Part shown: positions 28,597-36,139 of the stretch, piece after piece
Layout of the letters: every line of letters starts with the position of its first letter
Position numbering within the stretch: the stretch's first letter is position 1
Source of the DNA: Proteiniborus sp. MB09-C3
GTDB taxonomy: Bacteria; Bacillota; Clostridia; Tissierellales; Proteiniboraceae
Reading direction: 5' to 3'
NCBI RefSeq assembly: GCF_030263895.1
Contig: NZ_CP127161.1
Span: forward strand, 1,178,001 to 1,242,000
DNA length: 64,000 nt
Notes under the pieces: generated by a model
Told to the model about the DNA's origin: nothing
Seen by the model: only the letters and a program-made list of their open reading frames with translations
Databases searched by the model: none
Position numbers and translations under genes: made by a program

Positions 28597-28643
28597 ATGT
28601 AATAACTCTCTTAATGTAATACATAATGAGAGAGTTATTACAT
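28597..28643 (+). terminator. Intergenic hairpin
   Basis: Arms ATGTAATAACTCTCT and AGAGAGTTATTACAT form a perfect 15-base stem with a 17-base loop. No T-run follows, so it may be a transcript-stabilising hairpin. Confidence 0.6.
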
Positions 28644-28666
28644 TATATAATTAGGAGGAAACTGAT

Positions 28667-29050
28667 ATGAATGATATGACTGAAATGATTGGTATGAGAT
28701 ATGAAGAATTATATAAATTAGTATCAGAAGACAGAACTATATGGGAGTGCTTAAATAATACATTACTATCTGATTATTTGTTAACAGAGTTTATTATGTC
28801 ATTAAGAGTTGATAACGTACTAAATATTATAAGATATGAAGAGGCGTATGAAACAAAATATGCAGATGCTACTACTGGTAAAATTACAGAACTAACAGAT
28901 ATAGAACTAATGTTAAGTGATTTTAAAGAACCTGATAGTTCATTTAGAGAAATGATAGTAAACTTAATTAAAATTAAAATAGACTATAAAAAAATTGATA
29001 AAATAAATAACACACCTATTAAAGAATTACGTATGCAATACAATTGGTAA
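28667..29050 (+). CDS. Hypothetical prophage protein, member of a duplicated pair (127 aa)
   Basis: TAGGAGGAA precedes ATG 28667. The C-terminal half (YADATTGKITELTDIELML) is clearly related to the product of 29068-29454 (YLDLKTGKLRDISDVELVI), so the two genes arose by duplication. No known motif is visible. The pair sits between the tail and lysis genes. Confidence 0.55.
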   Translation: MNDMTEMIGMRYEELYKLVSEDRTIWECLNNTLLSDYLLTEFIMSLRVDNVLNIIRYEEAYETKYADATTGKITELTDIELMLSDFKEPDSSFREMIVNLIKIKIDYKKIDKINNTPIKELRMQYNW

Positions 29051-29067
29051 TTAAGGAGGGAACTAAT

Positions 29068-29454
29068 ATGAATGGAAACTTGTTTATATGTGGAGATAAT
29101 CAAGCACCAGAGGCTGTTATACCATTAAAATATGATATAGAAAAAGAATTAAATGATTTAGTTGTATCATTTAACTGTAATGAACTCAAAGAGGACTTTA
29201 ATATTAATATTGATGAAAAAACAATGGCTAATATGACAGGCCATAATTTTAAAGTAGATAACATACTTTATTTAGCTTCATTCGAAACTAATGAAGGTAC
29301 AAAATATTTAGATTTGAAGACAGGTAAATTAAGAGATATATCGGATGTTGAGTTAGTAATTAGTGATTTAAGACCATACGGATGTACTGGTGAAGATTTA
29401 TATAATTTAGCTAAAGCGTCAGACATATTAAGATATGCAGCAATGTTAATATAA
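29068..29454 (+). CDS. Hypothetical prophage protein, paralogue of the preceding gene (128 aa)
   Basis: ATG 29068 is chosen because AAGGAGGG lies just upstream; the frame's first start (29044) overlaps the previous gene. The central region repeats the T-G-K-[IL]-x-[ED]-[LI]-[TS]-D-[IV]-E-L motif of its neighbour. The N-terminal half differs. The function is unknown. Confidence 0.55.
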   Translation: MNGNLFICGDNQAPEAVIPLKYDIEKELNDLVVSFNCNELKEDFNINIDEKTMANMTGHNFKVDNILYLASFETNEGTKYLDLKTGKLRDISDVELVISDLRPYGCTGEDLYNLAKASDILRYAAMLI

Positions 29455-29476
29455 AACAATATAGGAGGATAATACA

Positions 29477-29704
29477 ATGGAAGAAAAAGTTAAGGTGTTT
29501 CTAAAAGAGCTAGAGGAATTAACTAATAAACATGGAATGTATATTTCAAGTTGTGGTTGTTGTCAGAGTATTAGAGTGGGTGAAGTTGGTACTGATAATG
29601 AATTAGCAGATTACTTATCATACGATGAAAAAGAAAATAAATATACTTGTAATATTTATGATAAGCTTAATAATTGGAAGATGGTTACATTAAGCAGTAA
29701 ATAA
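29477..29704 (+). CDS. Small Cys-containing protein (75 aa)
   Basis: TAGGAGGA precedes ATG 29477. The sequence HGMYISSCGCCQSIRV contains C-x-C-C, a possible metal or thiol site. The rest is charged. It resembles short uncharacterised Clostridia phage proteins. The triple 34-bp repeat begins 9 bases after its stop. Confidence 0.5.
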   Translation: MEEKVKVFLKELEELTNKHGMYISSCGCCQSIRVGEVGTDNELADYLSYDEKENKYTCNIYDKLNNWKMVTLSSK

Positions 29705-29713
29705 GTTATATGT

Positions 29714-29815
29714 TAATAGAGGTTTACGAATCCTACTAAAATCGGTCTAATAGAGGTTTACGAATCCTACTAAAATCGGTCTAATAGAGGTTTACGAATC
29801 CTACCAAAATCGGCT
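29714..29815 (+). repeat. Three tandem 34-bp repeats
   Basis: Units 29714-29747, 29748-29781 and 29782-29815 are identical except near the end of the third. Each starts TAATAGAGGTTTACGAATCC. The array is non-coding and lies directly upstream of the endolysin leader. It could be a binding site for a regulator, a phage origin or packaging-related iterons; none is proven. Confidence 0.85.
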
Positions 29816-29830
29816 TAATAGCTTAGAATA

Positions 29831-29876
29831 AAGCCTCCTAGTGAATATAAATAAAAATTTATTCATAGGAGGTTTT
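29831..29876 (+). promoter_or_regulatory. Hairpin that hides the endolysin ribosome-binding site
   Basis: AAGCCTCCTA (29831-29840) can pair with TAGGAGGTTT, which contains the AGGAGG of the endolysin gene; the stem continues with TGAAT/ATTCA after a one-base bulge. The arrangement would lower endolysin translation until the hairpin is opened. Confidence 0.7.
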
Positions 29877-29879
29877 GTT

Positions 29880-30587
29880 ATGAAACTAAAGCAGTTATTC
29901 TTGAAAAATAATGAATGCTATATAAGAAATGAAAAGATGACACCTAAAGGAATAATGGTACACAGTACAGGTGCTAACAATCCAAGTCTTAAAAGATATG
30001 TAGGACCTGATGATGGAGAGCTTGGAGTAAACAAATATAATAACCATTGGAACCAATATAGACCAAGTGGTAGACAGGTTTGTGTTCATGCTTTCATAGG
30101 GAAATTAGATAATGGTAACATTGCTACATATCAAACATTGCCTTGGGATATAGTAGGTTGGCACAGTGGAAGTGGAAGTAAAGGATCAGCTAATAGATTA
30201 GGTTACATTGGTTTTGAGATATGTGAAGACGGACTAAATGATAAAACATACTTTGACAAGGTTTATTTAGAGGCTGTAGAACTATGTGTATACCTTTGTA
30301 AGATGTATAAGCTAACAGAGAAAGATATCATATGTCATAGTGAGGGGCATAAACAAGGAATTGCTTCTAATCACGCTGATGTGATGCATTGGTTCCCAAG
30401 ACATGGTAAGTCAATGGACACATTTAGAGCAGATGTTAAAAAACTATTAGAAGTTAAGCCAACAGAAACTGAAAAACCAAAATACTATAGAGTACAAGTT
30501 GGTGCTTTTAGTAATAAAGCAAATGCAGAGAAATTAGCAGCAGAACTAAAGGCTAAAGGATATAGTACTTATATAGTGTACTCTTAA
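29880..30587 (+). CDS. Endolysin: N-acetylmuramoyl-L-alanine amidase with SPOR domain
   Basis: The enzyme cuts the bond between MurNAc and L-Ala in the cell wall at the end of the lytic cycle. ATG 29880 follows TAGGAGG; the upstream frame start at 29841 is inside the leader hairpin and rejected. Amidase_2 features are GIMVHSTGA (zinc His), VGWHSGSGS, YIGFEICED and DVMHWFPRHGK (second His). The last 40 residues (YYRVQVGAFSNKANAEKLAAEL) form a SPOR-type peptidoglycan-binding domain, a frequent Clostridia phage arrangement. No classical holin gene is adjacent. Confidence 0.9.
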   Translation: MKLKQLFLKNNECYIRNEKMTPKGIMVHSTGANNPSLKRYVGPDDGELGVNKYNNHWNQYRPSGRQVCVHAFIGKLDNGNIATYQTLPWDIVGWHSGSGSKGSANRLGYIGFEICEDGLNDKTYFDKVYLEAVELCVYLCKMYKLTEKDIICHSEGHKQGIASNHADVMHWFPRHGKSMDTFRADVKKLLEVKPTETEKPKYYRVQVGAFSNKANAEKLAAELKAKGYSTYIVYS

Positions 30588-30718
30588 AAGTATATCCTGA
30601 TAGTATATGTGATTGGTATAACTCAATAGTATAATGAGATAATCGTACGAATAGTACAGTCTAAAGGGTTGATTTCAGTGGGTTTCTGGTTTGCAATTAT
30701 AGAGAGAGAGGTGTTTAT

Positions 30719-30865
30719 ATGGTGAAATATGTAAGTGAAACAATTAGAGGGAAAAATGTACCATTTGAAAGAATAAGAAGAATCACAGGTTATTTAGTTG
30801 GAGGCATGAATAGATGGAATTCAGCTAAATCAGCAGAAGAAAAAGATAGAGTTAAACATACTTAA
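30719..30865 (+). CDS. Small NrdD-tail-like phage protein (48 aa)
   Basis: ATG 30719 follows GAGAGAGGTG. The peptide (RIRRITGYLVGGMNRWNSAK, then E-E-K-D-R-V-K-H) resembles the C-terminal R-x-T-G-Y-L region of anaerobic ribonucleotide reductases. Free-standing versions of this peptide are common in Firmicute phages and are often annotated as such. It lacks the reductase itself and the Cys zinc site, so catalysis is excluded. The role is unknown. Confidence 0.65.
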   Translation: MVKYVSETIRGKNVPFERIRRITGYLVGGMNRWNSAKSAEEKDRVKHT

Positions 30866-30872
30866 TACATTC

Positions 30873-30907
30873 AATACCCACTGACATACTGTTGGTGGGT
30901 ATTTTTA
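30873..30907 (+). terminator. Rho-independent terminator
   Basis: Arms AATACCCAC and GTGGGTATT enclose a 13-base loop and are followed by TTT. From here to 31161 no gene is seen; short AGATCC/AGATCT repeats and one GATC hairpin (about 31141-31160) occur. Confidence 0.85.
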
Positions 30908-31161
30908 CATCTATATAAACGTTAAATATACATTATACTAAAACACACATAATCATATAATTTCACAAAAATGACTGCTAATAGATCTAATATAGTATTA
31001 TGATTAGAGCCTCAGAGAAATAGAGTTAATTAGATAAAATATAAAAATAAATGGTTAGATCCTATTGGTATATTGTTTTAAGAAGAAGGACACCGAGAAT
31101 TGAATTAGTCTAACAGATCCTATAAATTGAATACGTAGATCCATGAAAAGATCTCCTTTAG

Positions 31162-31195
31162 ATAACTTCCTGTAAAGAAAAACACAGGAGGTTAT
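31162..31195 (+). promoter_or_regulatory. Hairpin that hides the ribosome-binding site of the excisionase-like gene
   Basis: ATAACTTCCTGT pairs with ACAGGAGGTTAT over 12 bases (one G-T), enclosing 10 bases and burying AGGAGG. ATG follows at 31200. The design is the same as at 29831-29876. Confidence 0.65.
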
Positions 31196-31199
31196 TTTT

Positions 31200-31478
31200 A
31201 TGTTAACAAACAAGTATGGAAACAAAGCAGAAGTAGTGAATGGAATGGTCTGTGGGAATTGTGGCTCAGAAGATGTTTACACTGTAACCCCATATACAAT
31301 GGACGTTATACAGACAGCAGTTTTCTTAGGATGTTCAGAATACAAGGTAAAAGATATGTGTAGGAAAAGGGAAATACCACATCTAAGATACGGAAACAAA
31401 CCCCAAGGAAAGATATATTTCACTCAGAAGGCATTGATTGAGTGGTTAGAAAAGCAGGAACGAAGGAACTGGAGGTAA
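31200..31478 (+). CDS. Excisionase-like DNA-binding protein with N-terminal zinc ribbon (92 aa)
   Basis: Residues 16-26 contain a C-x2-C knuckle (VCGNCGSEDVY). Residues about 35-88 form a MerR/HTH_17-type excisionase fold: AVFLGCSEYKVKDMCRKREI, a P-H-L-R-Y-G-N turn and KIYFTQKALIEWLEKQ. It lies upstream of the integrase on the same strand, as xis often does. It may direct excision or control int. The single C-x2-C would need a partner to bind zinc. Confidence 0.7.
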   Translation: MLTNKYGNKAEVVNGMVCGNCGSEDVYTVTPYTMDVIQTAVFLGCSEYKVKDMCRKREIPHLRYGNKPQGKIYFTQKALIEWLEKQERRNWR

Positions 31479-31811
31479 TGAACATCTAAGCATTATAGAA
31501 CCTTGAAAACTAAATAAAATAGTAGAATATGGAAATAAAATATGTTGGGATGTGGTGATTGGAAGGGGGTGTAGCCAAAATAGCACCAGAGCAATTTAAA
31601 GGGTGTTTCCAGGGATTTTAAGGTTGAATTGGTATGGAAGTATGGGTAGGGGTGTAAAAGTGGTTTAAAACAAATTCTGTGGGTTGGGTGTTTTTGTAAA
31701 GTGAAAAAAGAAAGAAATATTTATAGGTTTCTATTGAAAATGTGTAATTTCTCAGTTACAATCCCACACCTAGTTGTAGGAAGTTTAAAACAAATAAGGA
31801 GGATATAAACA
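31479..31811 (+). other. Intergenic leader of the integrase gene, no gene seen
   Basis: Stops interrupt all frames. The region is unusually G-rich on the + strand from about 31550 to 31690 (several GGGTGT and GGGTTGGG tracts), unlike its AT-rich surroundings. It could be a structured leader or protein-binding region. A strong TAAGGAGG leads into the integrase. Confidence 0.45.
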
Positions 31812-33134
31812 ATGGCAAGTATAGAACACAGAGGTGGAAAGAGTTACAGAGCTTCCTTTTATCATAAAGGAAACAGAGCTACTAAGGTATTCGAGGCAAA
31901 GGATGAGAAAGATGCAAAACTAAAAGCAGCAGTCATGGAAGTTAGATTTAGAGAAACAGGTAGTGTAGATGGAGAAACAAAGGCTGATAAAGAGGGTTTA
32001 CTGGTAGCTGACTTAGCACAGGAATACATGAACATTAAAACAAGGGGAGATGACCCAATAAAAGAGAAGACTAGACAGAAATATCAAGACCTATTAGATA
32101 ACTATATACTTCCATATTGGAAAGGACGTATAGCAAACTCAATTACACCTTTTGAGGTAGAAAAGTTTAAACAGTTTCTATGTACACCAGAGGCAAGAGT
32201 AAATAAAAATAAGAAAGAACCATTTGCTAAGAGTACAATATCAGAGATATATAAGCTGTTTGCTTACATGATGAATAAAGCTGAAATATGGGAATTCATA
32301 GATAAGAACCCCTGTAGAAAGATAGAAATGCCTAAAGTACCAAAGAGGGAGAAAATATATTATAGACCTGAAGAAATAACGGAGTTGCTAAGTTTAATCA
32401 AAAGGGATACTCAATTAGAGTTAGCTAGGACAGAGCTAATGAAGGAACAGACTAATTTTAAACCATTCACGGTACAGAAAAAAATAATAACAGCATTGAA
32501 AAATCAATTGGTAATAAACATTGCAATTAAAACTGGGTCAAGACGTGGAGCAATTGCAGCATTGAGAAGAGGTGATATTAATCTAACAGATAAGTATATT
32601 ACATTTAGTAGGCAGGTAGTGTATACACCAGGTAAAGGAACATATTTAGAAGAAGGATTAAAGACACAGGATAAGAACACAGTATTTATCAATGACAGTT
32701 TAGTTGAGATGATAGAGAGATACTATGTAGAGCTTGATAAATTGTTTGAACTATCAGATGGAAAAATACCGAAGACTGATTTGTTATTTATGAAAATGAG
32801 TGATACACAGAAATACAAAGCAGGTGATTTATTAAATCCAGATAATATCAGTAGTGAATTTAAACGGTATATTAAAAGGAAAGGCTTAAGGGAGATACCA
32901 TTTCATAAACTTAGGAGTACAAATATAACCTATCTTGCAAATAGTGGGGTAGATTTAGTAACTGTATCTGAATTAGCTGGACATAGTGATACTTCTGTAA
33001 CTAAGGACTATTATGTGGCAAGTTATGATTCGTCAAAAGTGGATGCAGCTAACAAGTTCAATACAATAGATGAAATGGTTAAGAACTATGGTAAGGAAGA
33101 TAACTCAAGTGGTTTATTAGAAGAAAGACTATAG
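31812..33134 (+). CDS. int: Tyrosine-type phage integrase
   Basis: The protein (440 residues) would integrate and excise the prophage by site-specific recombination. It begins with an AP2-like arm-binding domain (MASIEHRGGKSYRASFYHKG). A SAM-like core-binding domain follows (about residues 60-170, VADLAQEYMNIKTRGD). The catalytic domain has R at about 243 (TGSRRGAI), H-x-L-R at about 365-368 (HKLRSTN), H at about 391 (AGHSDTS) and the Tyr nucleophile near 400 (KDYYVA). All are present, so it should be active. TAAGGAGG precedes ATG 31812. Confidence 0.92.
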   Translation: MASIEHRGGKSYRASFYHKGNRATKVFEAKDEKDAKLKAAVMEVRFRETGSVDGETKADKEGLLVADLAQEYMNIKTRGDDPIKEKTRQKYQDLLDNYILPYWKGRIANSITPFEVEKFKQFLCTPEARVNKNKKEPFAKSTISEIYKLFAYMMNKAEIWEFIDKNPCRKIEMPKVPKREKIYYRPEEITELLSLIKRDTQLELARTELMKEQTNFKPFTVQKKIITALKNQLVINIAIKTGSRRGAIAALRRGDINLTDKYITFSRQVVYTPGKGTYLEEGLKTQDKNTVFINDSLVEMIERYYVELDKLFELSDGKIPKTDLLFMKMSDTQKYKAGDLLNPDNISSEFKRYIKRKGLREIPFHKLRSTNITYLANSGVDLVTVSELAGHSDTSVTKDYYVASYDSSKVDAANKFNTIDEMVKNYGKEDNSSGLLEERL

Positions 33135-33154
33135 TTTACAAGGTACACATGAAC

Positions 33155-33480
33155 ACTAATAGGACAAGTCAATATTGGTGTTCATTGTGTACATATATAA
33201 TAGGAAGGAATTGCAAGTACGAACAGAACGAAACAATATTGGTGAAGACTATATACAATCTATGTAATGAGAAATATCAAGACCTAATAGGACAGAACAA
33301 TATTAGTGAAAACTATGAACTATGGTATTGATGGTAGATATAGGAGTAACTAATAGGACGAAACAATATTGGTGAAAACTGTAGACTATGGTAGTAATGA
33401 ATGTACATTTAGTAATCAAGTGTTGTTTAATTGTTACCTATATATAATAGAACAAAACAATATTGTGGAAAAAGCTAAAC
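33155..33480 (+). repeat. Five degenerate direct repeats downstream of the integrase
   Basis: The core AATAGGACGAAACAATATTG (variants) recurs with its CAATATT at 33169, 33234, 33298, 33364 and 33458, that is every 64-66 bases and then 94. The sequences between are also partly alike. Position next to int suggests arm-type integrase sites of attP/attR. A short open frame through it (33149-33331) has no ribosome-binding site and is not called. Confidence 0.7.
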
Positions 33481-33557
33481 AATGGTAAATGAAAATCGGC
33501 TAATAAACAGACATAGTTTTTATTATTAAATAAATCAATTATTAGGAGGAAGAAACT

Positions 33558-33911
33558 ATGGATGACTTAACTAAACTATTAAAGTATATTGAGGGAGAAA
33601 ATTGTGAAAAGAGTTACGAGGAAACTTTAAAAGAAAGGATAACAGAGTTAGAGAACCAGATAACATTAAAGGATATGGAGATTAAGCAATTAAAAGAAGA
33701 AAATGTTGAATTAGAAAAGAAGTTGAACCATAAGAATTCATCAGACAAGCCTAAAACAATGCGTGGTTACAATAATAGAGTACCAGAGCATAAGGTGAAA
33801 TATATGGTTGAGCAATACAGTAAAGGTGATTCAATTGCTTCAATTCATAGAGCTATTGGTGTTAGTGAAAATACAATTAGTAAGATACTAAAGAAACAAG
33901 GCTTGAAATAA
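33558..33911 (+). CDS. Small protein with coiled coil and C-terminal HTH (117 aa)
   Basis: TAGGAGGAA precedes ATG 33558. Residues 20-65 form a heptad-rich coiled coil (LKERITELENQITLKDMEIK). Residues about 80-117 are a resolvase-type HTH (MVEQYSKGDSIASIHRAIGV, then ENTISKIL). Dimerisation plus DNA binding indicates a regulator. Its style matches the HTH proteins at the start of the window, so it probably belongs to the phage. Confidence 0.6.
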   Translation: MDDLTKLLKYIEGENCEKSYEETLKERITELENQITLKDMEIKQLKEENVELEKKLNHKNSSDKPKTMRGYNNRVPEHKVKYMVEQYSKGDSIASIHRAIGVSENTISKILKKQGLK

Positions 33912-33933
33912 TAATCATTAGGAGGAGATTAGA

Positions 33934-34314
33934 ATGAAAGTAGTTTATATAGAACCAAATAAGAATGCAGAGATTAGAGAGATTGGTTCAAGACTTGAAG
34001 ATATGCAAGGCATAGTAGGTGGTAGTATAGAAATGACACGTCCATTTAATGATCCAGTTGCTATAATAAGTAACGATGAAGGAAAATTGATGGGTTTAGA
34101 ACCAAACAGAGGGTTAACATATAACAATGGAGAATTATACGATATAATAGTAGGAACATTCTTCATATGTTTAGCAAGACCAGATAGTGAAGATTTTGAA
34201 AGCTTAACAGATGAATTAGCCAGCAAGTATTTAAAAATGTTTTACGAGTCAGAGAAATTTATGGTAGTCAATGGAGTGTTATTATCATTCAAATGTGATA
34301 CAGAGCATATATAA
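33934..34314 (+). CDS. DUF3846 family protein (126 aa)
   Basis: The sequence shows the DUF3846 pattern: an N-terminal strand (KVVYIEPNKNAEIREI), LEDMQGIVGGSIE, PVAIISNDEGKLMGLEPNR and the later IIVGTFFICL. Members occur in phages and mobile elements; their function is unknown. TAGGAGGAG precedes ATG 33934. A terminator follows at 34325. Confidence 0.75.
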   Translation: MKVVYIEPNKNAEIREIGSRLEDMQGIVGGSIEMTRPFNDPVAIISNDEGKLMGLEPNRGLTYNNGELYDIIVGTFFICLARPDSEDFESLTDELASKYLKMFYESEKFMVVNGVLLSFKCDTEHI

Positions 34315-34324
34315 TTTAAACGTG

Positions 34325-34360
34325 AAGACAGCAGCTATATCAGTTGCTGTCTTTGTGTTT
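34325..34360 (+). terminator. Rho-independent terminator
   Basis: Arms AAGACAGCAGCT and AGTTGCTGTCTT (one wobble) with a 5-base loop are followed by a T-rich stretch. Confidence 0.8.
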
Positions 34361-34429
34361 AGAAAATTAAAGATTGAAATAATTGTTTAGTTGTGATAAA
34401 ATTATACGTTGACGAAGGAGACTGATAAA

Positions 34430-35356
34430 ATGGAATTATTAGACTTTAGATATGAATGTGAAGACGCTTTAGAATTTAGTAAAAAATTAGAGGATAACTC
34501 TGTTAAATTGATTATAACATCACCACCATATAATATAGGAAAAGAATATGAAACGAAAACAAGTATAGAAGAATATATATCAAATATGGAACCAATGATA
34601 GCTGAATTTGTTAGAATACTCAGAGAAGATGGTAGTATATGCTGGCAAGTAGGAAATTACGTAGATAACGGAGAAGTGTTCCCATTAGATATATACTTCT
34701 ACATGATGTTTAAGAAACATGGCTTGAAATTAAGGAATAGAATCATCTGGCATTTTGGTCATGGACTACATTGCACTAATAGGTTTAGCGGAAGATATGA
34801 AACAATACTATGGTTTACTAAGAGTGATGACTACACGTTTAACTTAGATGACGTAAGAGTTCCAGCTAAATACCCAGGTAAGAGATATTACAAAGGAGAT
34901 AAAAAAGGACAAGTTAGTGGAAATCCAAAAGGAAAGAACCCTGAGGACGTATGGGAAATGACATTAGATAGATTATATGATGACTGGGAGAAGTTAGTTT
35001 GGAATATACCAAATGTTAAGGCTAACCATGTAGAGAAAGTGGATCACCCTTGTCAATTTCCAATAGAACTTGTAGAGCGTTGTGTTTTAGCAATGACAAA
35101 TGAGAATGACATAGTATATGACCCCTTTGCAGGTGTTGGTTCTACATTACTTGGAGCATTGAAGAATAACAGAGTTGCATATGGAACAGAACTTGAGCAG
35201 AAATACATTGACACTGGTTTATCCAGAATAGACCAATTAAAACAAGGCACCTTAAAGACTAGACCTATATATAAAGAAATTCATAAGCCGAAACCGACGG
35301 ATAAGGTTGCTCAGATACCAGAGGAGTGGAAGGATGAAAATAGCACAGGTATATAG
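34430..35356 (+). CDS. DNA methyltransferase of a restriction-modification pair
   Basis: The 308-residue enzyme has the catalytic S-P-P-Y at residues 31-34 (ITSPPYNIGKEY) near the N-terminus. The AdoMet site DPFAGVGSTLLGA lies at about residue 230, and E-L-E-Q-K-Y-I follows. This order is the beta class, which modifies exocyclic amines (N4-cytosine or N6-adenine). ATG 34430 is preferred with AAGGAGA upstream. It overlaps the BglII-like nuclease gene by 23 bases, so it should protect that nuclease's site. With SPPY, N4-methylcytosine is likely but not certain. Confidence 0.85.
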   Translation: MELLDFRYECEDALEFSKKLEDNSVKLIITSPPYNIGKEYETKTSIEEYISNMEPMIAEFVRILREDGSICWQVGNYVDNGEVFPLDIYFYMMFKKHGLKLRNRIIWHFGHGLHCTNRFSGRYETILWFTKSDDYTFNLDDVRVPAKYPGKRYYKGDKKGQVSGNPKGKNPEDVWEMTLDRLYDDWEKLVWNIPNVKANHVEKVDHPCQFPIELVERCVLAMTNENDIVYDPFAGVGSTLLGALKNNRVAYGTELEQKYIDTGLSRIDQLKQGTLKTRPIYKEIHKPKPTDKVAQIPEEWKDENSTGI

Positions 35357-35948
35357 TCATTTGAATGGACTTGAGTTTTTAATGGTACACAAGCCTCAAT
35401 TATGGGAAGAAATAAAACAGGCAATAGAGGCTGTTGATGCTTCTTTAGTTATGGATAAGATAAGCAAAGAGAAAACTATGGTAGGCAGAAAGTTATATAG
35501 TCCATCTGGTTTAAATAAGTTATTCAAAGCAGAGTTTAAACAGAGAGATTGGGAAGAGGTCAGAGTACCATATTGTGTAAACGAGGATTTAGATACTACA
35601 AGACAGATTGCCAACATTTTAGATAGAAACGAGCAAAGAAAGATTATAGAAGAGAATGGGTTTAGAAGTTTCAATACATATAATCAAATTGACTTCGTTA
35701 AGGATAGAGTAGCAATCGAGATACAATTTGGTAAGTACTTTTCAGTTCAATATGACTTACACGTAAAGCATACTTTCTTCTATGGTATAGGAGATATAGA
35801 CGTAGGAATTGAAATAATACCAAATCATAATCTTATGAGTCAAATGTCTACAGGTGTAGCTTGGTACGAGAACGAGCTAATGAATATAGTTCGTGAGGGT
35901 AGGTCAAATCCATCAGTGCCAATTATACTTATAGGTATAGAACCTTGA
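35334..35948 (+). CDS. Type II restriction endonuclease, BglII/BstYI-like
   Basis: The 204-residue protein has the motif IDFVKDRVAIEIQF. D120, E129 and Q131 match BglII D84, E93 and Q95 with identical spacing. Other family-like segments are PQLWEEIKQAIEAV and YSPSGLNKLFKAEF. BglII cuts AGATCT and BstYI cuts RGATCY, so a GATC-centred target is probable; the exact specificity cannot be read. It begins inside the methyltransferase gene, so modification is translated first. It is the last gene before the Tn7-like region. Confidence 0.85.
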   Translation: MKIAQVYSHLNGLEFLMVHKPQLWEEIKQAIEAVDASLVMDKISKEKTMVGRKLYSPSGLNKLFKAEFKQRDWEEVRVPYCVNEDLDTTRQIANILDRNEQRKIIEENGFRSFNTYNQIDFVKDRVAIEIQFGKYFSVQYDLHVKHTFFYGIGDIDVGIEIIPNHNLMSQMSTGVAWYENELMNIVREGRSNPSVPIILIGIEP

Positions 35949-36134
35949 GAAATAAATATGAACATTTGGAGTTAAAAATAAGGATTTTTGAAAAACTACC
36001 CATAGATCTCACATTTTTAAAGTGTGTAGAAAAAAATTAAGAAATTGAGAAGTGTTGAAAGCATTGATATGGCTGGTTTGTAGAAGTTATATTAATGAAA
36101 AAATAATTTGATACCACAGTTCTCAAAGAGATAG
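35949..36134 (+). other. Spacer between prophage-type genes and the Tn7-like region
   Basis: No gene, no clear tRNA or terminator is seen. The prophage right end and attR may lie between about 33.5 kb and here. I could not find a core repeat because the other prophage end is outside the window. Confidence 0.4.
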
Positions 36135-36139
36135 AAAAG
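36135..36139 (+). repeat. Target-site duplication, left of the Tn7-like region
   Basis: AAAAG lies directly before TGTCGACA. The same five bases follow the right end at 57441-57445. Tn7-type elements duplicate 5 bp. Confidence 0.7.

Noticed and set aside
31479-31811. Riboswitch or tRNA in the integrase leader
   Set aside because: G-rich tracts are present, but no conserved riboswitch core or cloverleaf could be recognised.
33149-33331. 60-codon frame through the repeats after int
   Set aside because: No Shine-Dalgarno sequence, and the apparent repeats in the peptide follow from the DNA repeats.
33155-33480. Possible CRISPR array (regular 64-66 base spacing)
   Set aside because: The repeats differ from each other, the sequences between them are related rather than unique, and no cas gene is near.
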